DNA of 33,700 nt from a virus: IMG/VR virus record IMGVR_UViG_3300030012_001970, positions 1 through 33,700 of that record. One strand, 5' to 3'. The first letter of the stretch is position 1; each line of letters begins with the position of its first letter. Below the pieces are notes generated by a model. The model made no database searches. It saw only the letters and a program-made list of their open reading frames with translations, and was not told where the DNA came from. Below, piece after piece: positions 5,826-12,846 of this stretch. The position numbers were made by a program, and so were the translations under genes.

Positions 5826-7154
5826 ATGAACATTTTCGATAAAACTATTGAGTTCGCAAAAAGAAACCACTTTGTTGACATTGATGACAAGATACCTATC
5901 TTTCTATGTAGCGTGGGGGGCCACATCTTCAACGCGATCAACAAGTGTTCCCGATGTGACTTCGATCCCGACAGCCCGTTGGTAGATGAAGAAAGCGATT
6001 TCATTATAGAGAACTGCCCACTAAGGCACGACAACATCCCAATCTACACACCGATGACACAGATAGCCGACACACGAATACACATCTTGATGCGAGGTGC
6101 AAAAGGTTCGGGTAAATCAGTCTTAATACTAATGTTCCTTGCCGAAGGCACAGGACTCATCCACAGCAACAACGCAGACCTTGGTGAAGGATTCCGCACG
6201 ATGATGGGGCCGAACAGCATCACCGAGGCTGGTCTGTTTGGTAGCGTGAACGAAGACGGTGAGATCATGGGGCGACCAATCGCCCGTGAGATGTGTGGTG
6301 GATTTCTTGGCTTTGAGGAATTTAGCAGTATGTCGGATGCGTCAAAAAAAGATCACAGCATGGACATGAAGAATCAATTACTTACTTCCCTTGACAATGG
6401 CCGTGTGCAGAAAGCCATGCGTGCCGGGTGGGTGCAATACACCACGCGGTATACCTGTTGGGCTGGAACACAGCCCGCACGGTTTGAGTTAGATTCCGGG
6501 CTTGACCGGAGATTCTTCATCATCGACATAGAGATGACACCGGAGAAAGAGAGAGAATACAAGGTGGCGCAACACGCCCAAGCCAACATGACAACTGCTG
6601 AAAGGCTAGAGTTAGCCAATCTTAATATTGAGATAAAAGAATGGATTCGCAACCGTATGCGCCAAGCCGTCGCCAATCCCCCGACAGGCATTATCTTCGA
6701 TGATGACGTAGCGGCATGGATTGAACGACCCGATGTGCGATCCTTTGAAGCCAACCTGTTCCGAAAGTTGTGTATCGGCTACGCTATGATGAAGCCCGAA
6801 TACCACGGCGGCGGCCCTCTCATCATCAGACTTGATGATACTCTTAGGACAATACTAAATCAGTCTCTAGCCATGCGCCGTGAAGTCATGGATGAGAACC
6901 TCAAACTCATCAAGGACACCTTTTGGATGCAAGATGTTAAGAAGAATGTTCTAGTATCATCAGTTAGTAAGATGATTACGAGTGGTGACTATCAAGCCGC
7001 ACGCAGATGGATCATTGAGAACCTAGAAGAAAAGAAGTGGTATGAAGAAAAAACTATCAAACCAAGTGGGCGTGGAAGGCCCGGTGTGGTATGTAGTTTC
7101 GGAACTATGCTAGAGCCTGTGCAAAGGGCGCAATGGGGGAACGGAAATGAGTGA
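5826..7154 (+). CDS. MCM-like AAA+ replicative helicase, compact
   Basis: This encodes 442 residues. An N-terminal Cys cluster (CSVGG, later CSRC and NCPL, residues about 28-66) is likely a zinc site. The AAA+ core follows: Walker A GAKGSGKS at about 90-97, a Walker B-like GGFLGFEEFSSM near 156-167, an MCM-style hairpin region (LLTSLDNGRVQKAMRAG), sensor-1-like WAGTQPARFEL and an arginine-finger-like LDRRFF near 226. A C-terminal winged-helix-like tail ends at SFG. The order matches MCM helicases, but the protein is far shorter than cellular MCMs (roughly 600-700 residues), and Walker B has Glu where Asp is usual. GGAGG lies 9 nt before the ATG. It is the likely replication-fork helicase. Confidence 0.75.
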   Translation: MNIFDKTIEFAKRNHFVDIDDKIPIFLCSVGGHIFNAINKCSRCDFDPDSPLVDEESDFIIENCPLRHDNIPIYTPMTQIADTRIHILMRGAKGSGKSVLILMFLAEGTGLIHSNNADLGEGFRTMMGPNSITEAGLFGSVNEDGEIMGRPIAREMCGGFLGFEEFSSMSDASKKDHSMDMKNQLLTSLDNGRVQKAMRAGWVQYTTRYTCWAGTQPARFELDSGLDRRFFIIDIEMTPEKEREYKVAQHAQANMTTAERLELANLNIEIKEWIRNRMRQAVANPPTGIIFDDDVAAWIERPDVRSFEANLFRKLCIGYAMMKPEYHGGGPLIIRLDDTLRTILNQSLAMRREVMDENLKLIKDTFWMQDVKKNVLVSSVSKMITSGDYQAARRWIIENLEEKKWYEEKTIKPSGRGRPGVVCSFGTMLEPVQRAQWGNGNE

Positions 7155-7503
7155 ACTAAAAGGAAGAAATGCAAAGAGAACTAAGAACAGCAAGGCTATG
7201 GAATGCGCTGCCCGTTATCTCGTAGAACAAGGTAGATGGATGACAGCAGATGAGATATACCACAACATGACGTATAGAAACGGTAGGTTATACAGAAATG
7301 CTAGACACACCATGCACTTCAATTCCTTTGCCTCAAGACTACAAAGATTCCAAGGTATAGAAAAGAGAGGTAAATGGCCTATGGAGTATAGGTTAGACAA
7401 AAAAGAATACAATAAAATATTCCCGATTGATCCCATGATGAGAATGAAAGATGGTAATTATAGGGCGAGGGACAAGAACATGAGGTGGGCAAGTGAGAAC
7501 TAG
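7147..7503 (+). CDS. winged-helix mini-protein
   Basis: This encodes 118 residues, overlapping the helicase stop by 8 nt. A basic N-terminus (KGRNAKRTKNSKAMECAARYL) is followed by WMTADEIYHNMTY, a helix with HTMHFNSFASRLQRF, and a wing (KWPMEYRLDKKEY). This is the same layout as the proteins at 1179, 3114, 4544 and 9675. The C-terminus is again basic. It is probably DNA binding. Its place directly after the helicase could mean it works with it, but this is not shown. Confidence 0.65.
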   Translation: MSELKGRNAKRTKNSKAMECAARYLVEQGRWMTADEIYHNMTYRNGRLYRNARHTMHFNSFASRLQRFQGIEKRGKWPMEYRLDKKEYNKIFPIDPMMRMKDGNYRARDKNMRWASEN

Positions 7504-8110
7504 GCGCGAGATAGAGACAAGACTTTCACAAGAGAATGATGCTTTTGCGATAGAAGTATTACGTTGGGTTCTCGCAGGTGGTTGTGTCATGTGCGACCAC
7601 AAGAAGCGCAAGGAACTTGAGGTGCAGGTGCAGAATGGTGAAACCGATCCTGTTTACCTAGAGACAAGATACAATTGGCCCGAAGGCACAGTCATGCACC
7701 ACATGGACAACCATGTTGAGTTCGACCCGGACGAGGCCAAGCACGTAGAGGATGCAAGGTCAAAGTCAATAGACACACTAGACTCAGCAGAAGATATTGT
7801 CTTAAGAATACGTTCCTACCTAGATGAGTTAGAGGAACAGAAAGAGGCACAAGGCGGCATCACATCTGAGTTCGTAGCCGACGCTTCTCGTCTGATCGGT
7901 CAAGCAAACTCAGCCTTGAAACTTGTTGGGCAACTCAAGCGTGAGATTGGTGTGGACTCGCAACTACTACTAGCGCAAGCGCAGATGAATGATATTAGCA
8001 GAATACTAGTTGACACTCTACGTGACCAACCGCATCTACTTGATCTCGTTGAGCGCAGGATGCTTTCAATGAACACGGTCATAGACACCGACTACGAGGT
8101 GGTGGAGTGA
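7493..8110 (+). CDS. zinc/HTH protein with helical C-terminus (possible small-terminase-like)
   Basis: This encodes 205 residues from a GTG at 7493, fixed by GAGGTG at 7482-7487, 5 nt upstream. Residues about 30-73 carry CVMCDHKKRKELE, then a small helix-turn-helix-like region and VMHHMDNHVEF, giving a C-x2-C-x-H ... H-H-x3-H cluster. I associate similar Cys/His-HTH modules with phage DNA-binding proteins, including some small terminases. The remaining 120 residues are coiled-coil-like (YLDELEEQKEAQGG; LIGQANSALKLVGQLKREIG), which would suit an oligomer. The terminase role is only a suggestion, since packaging genes are not nearby. Confidence 0.55.
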   Translation: MRTRREIETRLSQENDAFAIEVLRWVLAGGCVMCDHKKRKELEVQVQNGETDPVYLETRYNWPEGTVMHHMDNHVEFDPDEAKHVEDARSKSIDTLDSAEDIVLRIRSYLDELEEQKEAQGGITSEFVADASRLIGQANSALKLVGQLKREIGVDSQLLLAQAQMNDISRILVDTLRDQPHLLDLVERRMLSMNTVIDTDYEVVE

Positions 8111-8502
8111 GCGATGAGCGGGTCATGACGTATGGAGAAAGGGACTTCAAATCACACGATGGTAAGATAGTCCACCTTACGACAAAAGACCTCGCTGAGT
8201 TGCATTGCTTCACAATGGAGAAAGACCATGACTACCCGTTCATCAAGATTTCCGGGCAGAAAGATAACGGTAAGAATAGTATGGCACGATTCCCCGCTAT
8301 GTTCTTCTCACTGAACAAGTGGGACGAGGCTATGGAATACCTTGAGTATCTTGATGGTGGCACGCTCATGTTTGAGAGGCTACCACTTGAGAAAAGTAAA
8401 GGGCAAACTAAGTGGAACACGTCGTCGTGTGACTACAAGTATCACCTCATAGAGCGCAGGGGATTCAAAGAACAATATAGAAACAAGGGGAGATTCGTGT
8501 GA
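8107..8502 (+). CDS. hypothetical protein
   Basis: This encodes 131 residues from a GTG that overlaps the upstream stop (GTGA), with GAGGTGG at 8096-8102 as ribosome binding site. The sequence is mixed alpha/beta (KIVHLTTKDLAELHCF; DYPFIKISGQKDN; KWDEAMEYLEYLDGGTLMFERL) and ends basic. No family is recognised. It is coupled by GTGA to the next gene. Confidence 0.65.
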   Translation: MSDERVMTYGERDFKSHDGKIVHLTTKDLAELHCFTMEKDHDYPFIKISGQKDNGKNSMARFPAMFFSLNKWDEAMEYLEYLDGGTLMFERLPLEKSKGQTKWNTSSCDYKYHLIERRGFKEQYRNKGRFV

Positions 8503-8759
8503 GAAAGTGGAGATCGGCATCCGGTAAATACTTCGCTACCCGTGGCATCACCAAGAAGGAGTTGCCTAAACTCATGGCTGCCATGAAAGAAGATGGTCTT
8601 ATCGCAATGATAACTTATGACGGGGTGAAGTGGTATGTCGGTGATTATCCTCTCACATCCACATCAGTAGCCGGGGTGTGGGGGTTGACCAAAGCACAGA
8701 TGAAAAGAATACAAGATTACATTGTAAGCAACGATCCGTTCATGGAGTTGTATGGATGA
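8499..8759 (+). CDS. small winged-helix-like protein
   Basis: This encodes 86 residues from a GTG (GTGA overlap), with AAGGGGAG (8485-8492) 6 nt upstream. Residues about 14-48 (GITKKELPKLMAAMKEDGLIAMI, then a strand with VKWYVGDYPL) resemble a helix-turn-helix with wing, and the C-terminus adds TKAQMKRIQDYIVSND. The fit to the winged-helix set of this window is weaker than for the others. It is coupled by ATGA to the next gene. Confidence 0.55.
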   Translation: MRKWRSASGKYFATRGITKKELPKLMAAMKEDGLIAMITYDGVKWYVGDYPLTSTSVAGVWGLTKAQMKRIQDYIVSNDPFMELYG

Positions 8760-9418
8760 TTATCTTCACTAGTGATCCGACTCCTTTCATGGAACCGCCC
8801 GTCGTCGTGATGTATGAGAAGATGACCACACTTCCCGTGCAACCACACGTCACCTACATTCTACACAGCAATAATTTCAACTCCCGTGATGTCGAGAGGT
8901 GGTATGATTACATCAGACACAGGCTCGTAATCGTCACGGACAAGAGGCCGGAACTGACGAAGAAGACCAAGGAACTGTGTATTGTAGATGACAAACTAAA
9001 GTCTAAGGGTAAAGATAAGTTCTTCTTCGCTATCAACGCCATGCTCACATGGACTGACCGTGATCGTGTGCGCGAACTCATCAAGATAGTTCCTGTTCCC
9101 CTAGCAATATCGTTTCTCAAAGCCAACAACGCTGACATTAGTATTATCAGAAGACTAAATGATGTATTCCCCGCTCTACCCGATGAGTATTCCCATGCTA
9201 TCATGGCCTACGGGATCAAACCCAAGAGGCAGAAAGTCGTATGGCCCAAGAAGAAGAAGGTAGATGCTGTTCGCCCAAGTTATTTCAGAAGCACCGACAA
9301 GCATTGGGAAATTATCTTGGAAAACTATAAGACTGTAGCCAACGAGGTAAGGGCGCGTGGCGATGACTTACCCAAGGGTGTAAGGAAGCGCAAGCAGAAG
9401 GTAAATGAATGGGTATAG
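8756..9418 (+). CDS. hypothetical protein with basic C-terminus
   Basis: This encodes 220 residues from the ATG at 8756 (ATGA overlap); the frame is open upstream inside the previous gene. The N-terminal half alternates strands and helices (PPVVVMYEKM; HVTYILHSNN; HRLVIVTDKRPELTKKTKEL). The middle is helical (DRVRELIKIVPVPLAISFL; SIIRRLNDVFPALP), and the last 60 residues are Lys/Arg-rich. The layout slightly recalls a clamp-loader delta-type subunit, which would fit the neighbourhood, but I see no diagnostic motif and treat it as unknown. Confidence 0.6.
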   Translation: MIIFTSDPTPFMEPPVVVMYEKMTTLPVQPHVTYILHSNNFNSRDVERWYDYIRHRLVIVTDKRPELTKKTKELCIVDDKLKSKGKDKFFFAINAMLTWTDRDRVRELIKIVPVPLAISFLKANNADISIIRRLNDVFPALPDEYSHAIMAYGIKPKRQKVVWPKKKKVDAVRPSYFRSTDKHWEIILENYKTVANEVRARGDDLPKGVRKRKQKVNEWV

Positions 9419-9648
9419 AATTGTTTTGGGGTCCGGTGGTATTTATATCTTTTATGTGGACTGTCGGTTTCATACTTAGTAAATTTATTCCCGAACCGAA
9501 AATATATTTCTATGAAGAAAGTGGTATTAATAACCTACCCGCTAATATTAAGAGTAAAACAACTACTAAGATGAGATGGGCAAAGAGAACGCAAGATAAC
9601 AATTCATTCGCAAACGGCATAATGTGGGCTGATCTAGGAAACGATTAA
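9409..9648 (+). CDS. small single-pass membrane protein
   Basis: This encodes 79 residues. One hydrophobic segment occupies residues about 3-26 (ELFWGPVVFISFMWTVGFIL) and a hydrophilic, Lys/Asn-rich tail follows. It overlaps the previous gene by 10 nt. The DNA is more AT-rich than its neighbours. Function unknown; it is the last gene of its block. Confidence 0.55.
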   Translation: MGIELFWGPVVFISFMWTVGFILSKFIPEPKIYFYEESGINNLPANIKSKTTTKMRWAKRTQDNNSFANGIMWADLGND

Positions 9649-9652
9649 TATA
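9645..9652 (+). promoter_or_regulatory. TATA box before the 9675 gene
   Basis: TTAATATA begins 30 nt before the ATG at 9675 and overlaps the upstream stop. No ribosome binding site is seen in the 26-nt gap, so a leaderless transcript is likely. Confidence 0.5.
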
Positions 9653-9674
9653 GTTTATCTAATAATATTGATAT

Positions 9675-10073
9675 ATGAGCGCGAACAACCGCCGGGTGCG
9701 CCGACTTATCGTAGAGATACTTTGGGAACATGGAGAAATGACGAAAGAAGAAATGGCTGAACGATTGACCAGCGAGAAAAATGTCAGAACAGTCCCTTCT
9801 CCACACAGTCTATCAGCCCTCATGAGTAAGAATCCACAGGTCATTGCAGTCGGCAGCGCAAAGGTAGAGAATGCTATTGGCATAAAAGCAAAGCATCTTG
9901 TATATGACATTGACCGATCTCTCATACATTGTCGTGATGACATTGTTTATACCCGTAGTCCAACTGTAATGACACCAAAGCAGAAGGACAAGTCTCAAAC
10001 CTGTGACTGTGGACGCATTCGTGTGTTCCCTCCGGGCTTCGACAAGTGCCTACATTGCTTGAGGAACAATTGA
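9675..10073 (+). CDS. winged-helix protein with C-terminal zinc ribbon
   Basis: This encodes 132 residues. Residues about 7-75 follow the winged-helix plan (VRRLIVEILWEHGEMTKEEM, then SPHSLSALMSKNPQVIAVG, then a wing). The C-terminus holds CDCGRIRVFPPGFDKCLHC, that is C-x-C and C-x2-C, as in one-domain zinc ribbons. The pairing of a winged helix with a zinc ribbon resembles archaeal transcription factors in style. No ribosome binding site is seen and a TATA box sits 30 nt upstream, so translation is probably leaderless. Confidence 0.65.
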   Translation: MSANNRRVRRLIVEILWEHGEMTKEEMAERLTSEKNVRTVPSPHSLSALMSKNPQVIAVGSAKVENAIGIKAKHLVYDIDRSLIHCRDDIVYTRSPTVMTPKQKDKSQTCDCGRIRVFPPGFDKCLHCLRNN

Positions 10074-10088
10074 TAAGGCAGTTGGAGT

Positions 10089-10445
10089 ATGAGTGTTATG
10101 ATGGGGGGCGACATATCTCACTTGTTCAACAGTCTGTTGGGAATAAGTAGACCTGTTGACTACGAAACCATACTTTCCAGCCCGAACATTGCCGAGGCTA
10201 ACTTTGTTCGCTCGGCCCTCAACATACTCACTGACCCCGACGATGAGGATGAACACGATGAGGCAGTCACAGAATTAGCGTTGAGCAAACTATCACCCGA
10301 CTATCTTAGAGGTATTATGACGGGAATGGTAATTGCTATATGGGCAGATCACCGTGCTGGCGTGACCGGACCTAACCCAAGCCACAACGAACTCGCCAAT
10401 ATCTATGAGCGAGCCTCCGCCTTCTTGATCGAGTGTTTGGAATAA
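10089..10445 (+). CDS. hypothetical helical acidic protein
   Basis: This encodes 118 residues. The first ATG is used here; ATGs three and four codons downstream (10098, 10101) are possible, since GGAG at 10083-10086 is too close to the first. The protein is helical and acidic (ILTDPDDEDEHDEAVTELAL; LANIYERASAFLIECLE). No family is recognised. It directly precedes the clamp-loader transcription unit. Confidence 0.6.
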   Translation: MSVMMGGDISHLFNSLLGISRPVDYETILSSPNIAEANFVRSALNILTDPDDEDEHDEAVTELALSKLSPDYLRGIMTGMVIAIWADHRAGVTGPNPSHNELANIYERASAFLIECLE

Positions 10446-10446
10446 G

Positions 10447-10460
10447 TATATATTCGTATT
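10447..10460 (+). promoter_or_regulatory. TATA box before the clamp-loader gene
   Basis: TATATATTCGTATT matches the recurring 14-nt motif and begins 29 nt before the ATG at 10476. The 30 nt upstream of that ATG contain no ribosome binding site. Confidence 0.55.
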
Positions 10461-10475
10461 AGATAAGCACACGAT

Positions 10476-11363
10476 ATGGACGCAACATGGGCTACCAAAT
10501 ATCGACCCGATACATCTGATGAACTCGTAGGATCAGCGAGGGATATGTATGCGGCGTTTGACAACATACAACACGCCATCATCCATAGCAGGGAAGCAGG
10601 GACGGGAAAGACCACCTTTGCACACGTAGTAGCGAAGGAGAGGGGGTGGCCCATCCACGTTTTCAATGCGTCTAGTAAGAAGACTAGGGGCATCGCCTTT
10701 GTAGAGGAAGAACTGCTACCGCTCACAAGGATGGGTGTCAAAGAACAAATCATCCTGCTTGATGAGGCAGATCAATTGACGATGGAGGCACAATCAGCAT
10801 TGAAGGGTGTCATCGAGAACTCTCAAGGTTATTTTATCTTGACGAGCAACGACTTGAGCAAGGTCAGCCCTTGGCTCCGTTCCCGGTGCTTGGACATACC
10901 CTTCTATCCCGTGCCTAGACAGGACATCATAGACAGGCTTGCTATCATATGTGGTTCCGAGGGTGTCAATATTACTATGTCTCAATTGGGATTGATAGCA
11001 GATGCACACCCCGGCGATCTACGCAACTGCATCAATGCGCTTCAAGCGTTTGCCTCGTTTGAGAAAGATGTCGATGCGGTTTCATTTTTACACTCACTCA
11101 ACGAGACAGGTTTCAACACTACTCTTTTCCTAAAACTATGCTTCAAGGAGAAGGACTTCGATGCAGCCAACAGTATGCTTGAAGGGCAGAAACCGAGGGA
11201 AGTAGTAAGGCAAATATTCAGATTTGCCATCAACGGCGACGCTGCCGTTAAATCCAAGATGCGAGTCATTGACGCTGCTGTGACGGCGGAGAGAGACATC
11301 ATTGACGGGGTTGATCCCGACATTGCACTGTCTAACTTCGTTCTGATTCTCATAGAGGGTTAG
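10476..11363 (+). CDS. rfcS: clamp-loader ATPase, RFC small subunit-like
   Basis: This 295-residue AAA+ protein should load the sliding clamp onto primed DNA. It shows W-x-x-KYRP near the N-terminus, a P-loop AGTGKTT at about 41-47, Walker B IILLDEADQ with DEAD near 95-98, a sensor-1 FILTSND, and the SRC arginine-finger motif (LRSRC) near 136. A helical C-terminal collar follows. The length is close to that of cellular RFC small subunits (about 320). The usual GPPGTGKT is replaced by SREAGTGKT, which keeps the essential G-KT. No large subunit is seen, so it may work as a homo-oligomer or with host RFC. Translation is probably leaderless. Confidence 0.85.
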   Translation: MDATWATKYRPDTSDELVGSARDMYAAFDNIQHAIIHSREAGTGKTTFAHVVAKERGWPIHVFNASSKKTRGIAFVEEELLPLTRMGVKEQIILLDEADQLTMEAQSALKGVIENSQGYFILTSNDLSKVSPWLRSRCLDIPFYPVPRQDIIDRLAIICGSEGVNITMSQLGLIADAHPGDLRNCINALQAFASFEKDVDAVSFLHSLNETGFNTTLFLKLCFKEKDFDAANSMLEGQKPREVVRQIFRFAINGDAAVKSKMRVIDAAVTAERDIIDGVDPDIALSNFVLILIEG

Positions 11364-11364
11364 G

Positions 11365-11378
11365 TTTATAGCCATAGT
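11365..11378 (+). promoter_or_regulatory. TATA-like promoter before the RPA-GroES-GroEL operon
   Basis: TTTATAGCCATAGT lies in the 47-nt gap upstream of 11411. Its first base is 46 nt from the ATG, so unlike the other cases there is room for a short leader with the GAGG at 11401-11404. Confidence 0.55.
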
Positions 11379-11410
11379 CAATCGACCACCAAACAACCGC
11401 GAGGGATAAC

Positions 11411-12574
11411 ATGAGTGAACAAATGCTTAATAATATCGCCAAGACGCTGAACGCCGCACCGGAAGTAGTGCAAGCAAGGGCTGATGAAGTCCTTGCCGAG
11501 CAGGGGGCTGCATGGAAAGCAGCCGGACGCTCAGACGAGGATTGTTTCATCCTCGCTCTAAGAGTCGCTGCCCGCAACATCACTTCAGAAAATTCACGCA
11601 TGAGGCGTGCTGGTGCTGATACATATGAGGGTATGTTCATATCCGTGCCAAGACCTAAAGAGTGGGGCAAGATTCTCTACAACAAGATGAAGAACCAACT
11701 CATCGGTGCATCCGATGAGGTCAAGAACACGCTGGTCAATGCTGGTTCTGTTGTCATCTTTGAGAACAACCACGACGGATCATACACAAGACTAGCACGG
11801 GAAGACTTCTTTGGTGCTGAAGAGGCAGATGTCTCCGCTCTACCAAAGCACACGATGGCCCTTGACTCCAACACTCACTTCTACGTAGTGTGGGACAAGA
11901 GCAACCCAACCTTCCCATCGGGTGACAGCAACTTCAAGTTCGGCGCACCACGACCACAGGATGAGAGGGAGAGAGTCATGGCCTTCTACGGTAGGAAACA
12001 GGGCGAGTCCGACCTAAGACTCATCACTGTTAGTGGAAGCGGAAAGGCTGCCGACAGGCAATACCCTACTTTCACGCCATTGAGCATCCCGCTCAAGTCG
12101 GCACGCAACCCCGACAGGGCTTACTTGAACGCTGATGTTTCCATCCCTACACCGGATGAGAACCTAGTGAACATCTTCCCCGGTTCACCCATTGATATGA
12201 TCGGTGATCTAATCGGTGCTGAGAACCTACTGAACGGTCTATCTGAGTTGGGCGCATACTACGACAAGTTCAACGGTCAAGACGGATGGTGGGACCGAAG
12301 CCTCGCTGTCAACACCGAGGTCATACACATAGACCCACGGGACAACGGTGGCTGCATCCTAGTATGCGGTGACATCGACCTAACCTCTATGGCTGGCACT
12401 GTAGATGTCTACTGCGATGAGGATGTCTCATTCGCCGTCGGCACAAAGGTCATGCTAGTCGGACAGGCATGGAGAAGCAGGGAAGGCGAAGACAGGCTAT
12501 CCGTCAACGGATGGTATGCCTTTGACGAGGTTGCCAGCGTCACCGAGTCTCTCACCGAGGGGTGGGATGCTTGA
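11411..12574 (+). CDS. RPA-like OB-fold single-strand DNA-binding protein
   Basis: This encodes 387 residues. After a helical N-terminus, TYEGMFISVPRPKEWGKILY starts a probable first OB fold that ends around LSIPLKSARN. The C-terminal region from about residue 300 (TEVIHIDPRDNGGCILVCGD, then VGTKVMLVGQAWRSREGED, then LSVNGWYAFDEV) reads like a second OB fold. Such proteins coat single strands during replication. It starts an operon with the GroES/GroEL pair. The assignment rests on beta-barrel patterning and context rather than on a diagnostic motif; another OB-fold role is possible. Confidence 0.6.
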   Translation: MSEQMLNNIAKTLNAAPEVVQARADEVLAEQGAAWKAAGRSDEDCFILALRVAARNITSENSRMRRAGADTYEGMFISVPRPKEWGKILYNKMKNQLIGASDEVKNTLVNAGSVVIFENNHDGSYTRLAREDFFGAEEADVSALPKHTMALDSNTHFYVVWDKSNPTFPSGDSNFKFGAPRPQDERERVMAFYGRKQGESDLRLITVSGSGKAADRQYPTFTPLSIPLKSARNPDRAYLNADVSIPTPDENLVNIFPGSPIDMIGDLIGAENLLNGLSELGAYYDKFNGQDGWWDRSLAVNTEVIHIDPRDNGGCILVCGDIDLTSMAGTVDVYCDEDVSFAVGTKVMLVGQAWRSREGEDRLSVNGWYAFDEVASVTESLTEGWDA

Positions 12575-12846
12575 GGGCGTTGGGCGACTACGTTCTCCTT
12601 CGGGCAACCGACCAAACATTAGAGAACGGTCTTGTTCTTAAGACCGCCTTCGTGGTTGAAGATGTGGGGGAGACTGTTCCCGCAAGCATACAACTAAACT
12701 TGGGTGATGCTATCCTATACAATGAGGAAAAGGCTGTGCCTTTAGATCCTCACACTATCTGTGTGCATTACAAGGACTTGTATGCGATAGCCGTCGCAGA
12801 CATATATTACAATAACGATAATTCTTCTTATGGACTTGAGGCATGA
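12571..12846 (+). CDS. groES: GroES-like co-chaperonin
   Basis: GroES caps the GroEL ring and drives release of folded protein. The sequence RALGDYVLLRATD matches the family's N-terminal strand. NGLVLKT at about 17-23 is the mobile loop with its hydrophobic tripeptide, and LNLGDAILYNEE and KDLYAIAV match later family strands. I choose the TTG at 12571 (91 residues) because GAGGGG (12556-12561) lies 9 nt upstream and it overlaps the previous stop as TTGA; a GTG at 12562 is the alternative. The product is a little shorter than bacterial GroES (about 97), with a reduced roof loop, and ends in a short acidic tail. GroEL follows directly. Confidence 0.75.
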   Translation: MRALGDYVLLRATDQTLENGLVLKTAFVVEDVGETVPASIQLNLGDAILYNEEKAVPLDPHTICVHYKDLYAIAVADIYYNNDNSSYGLEA

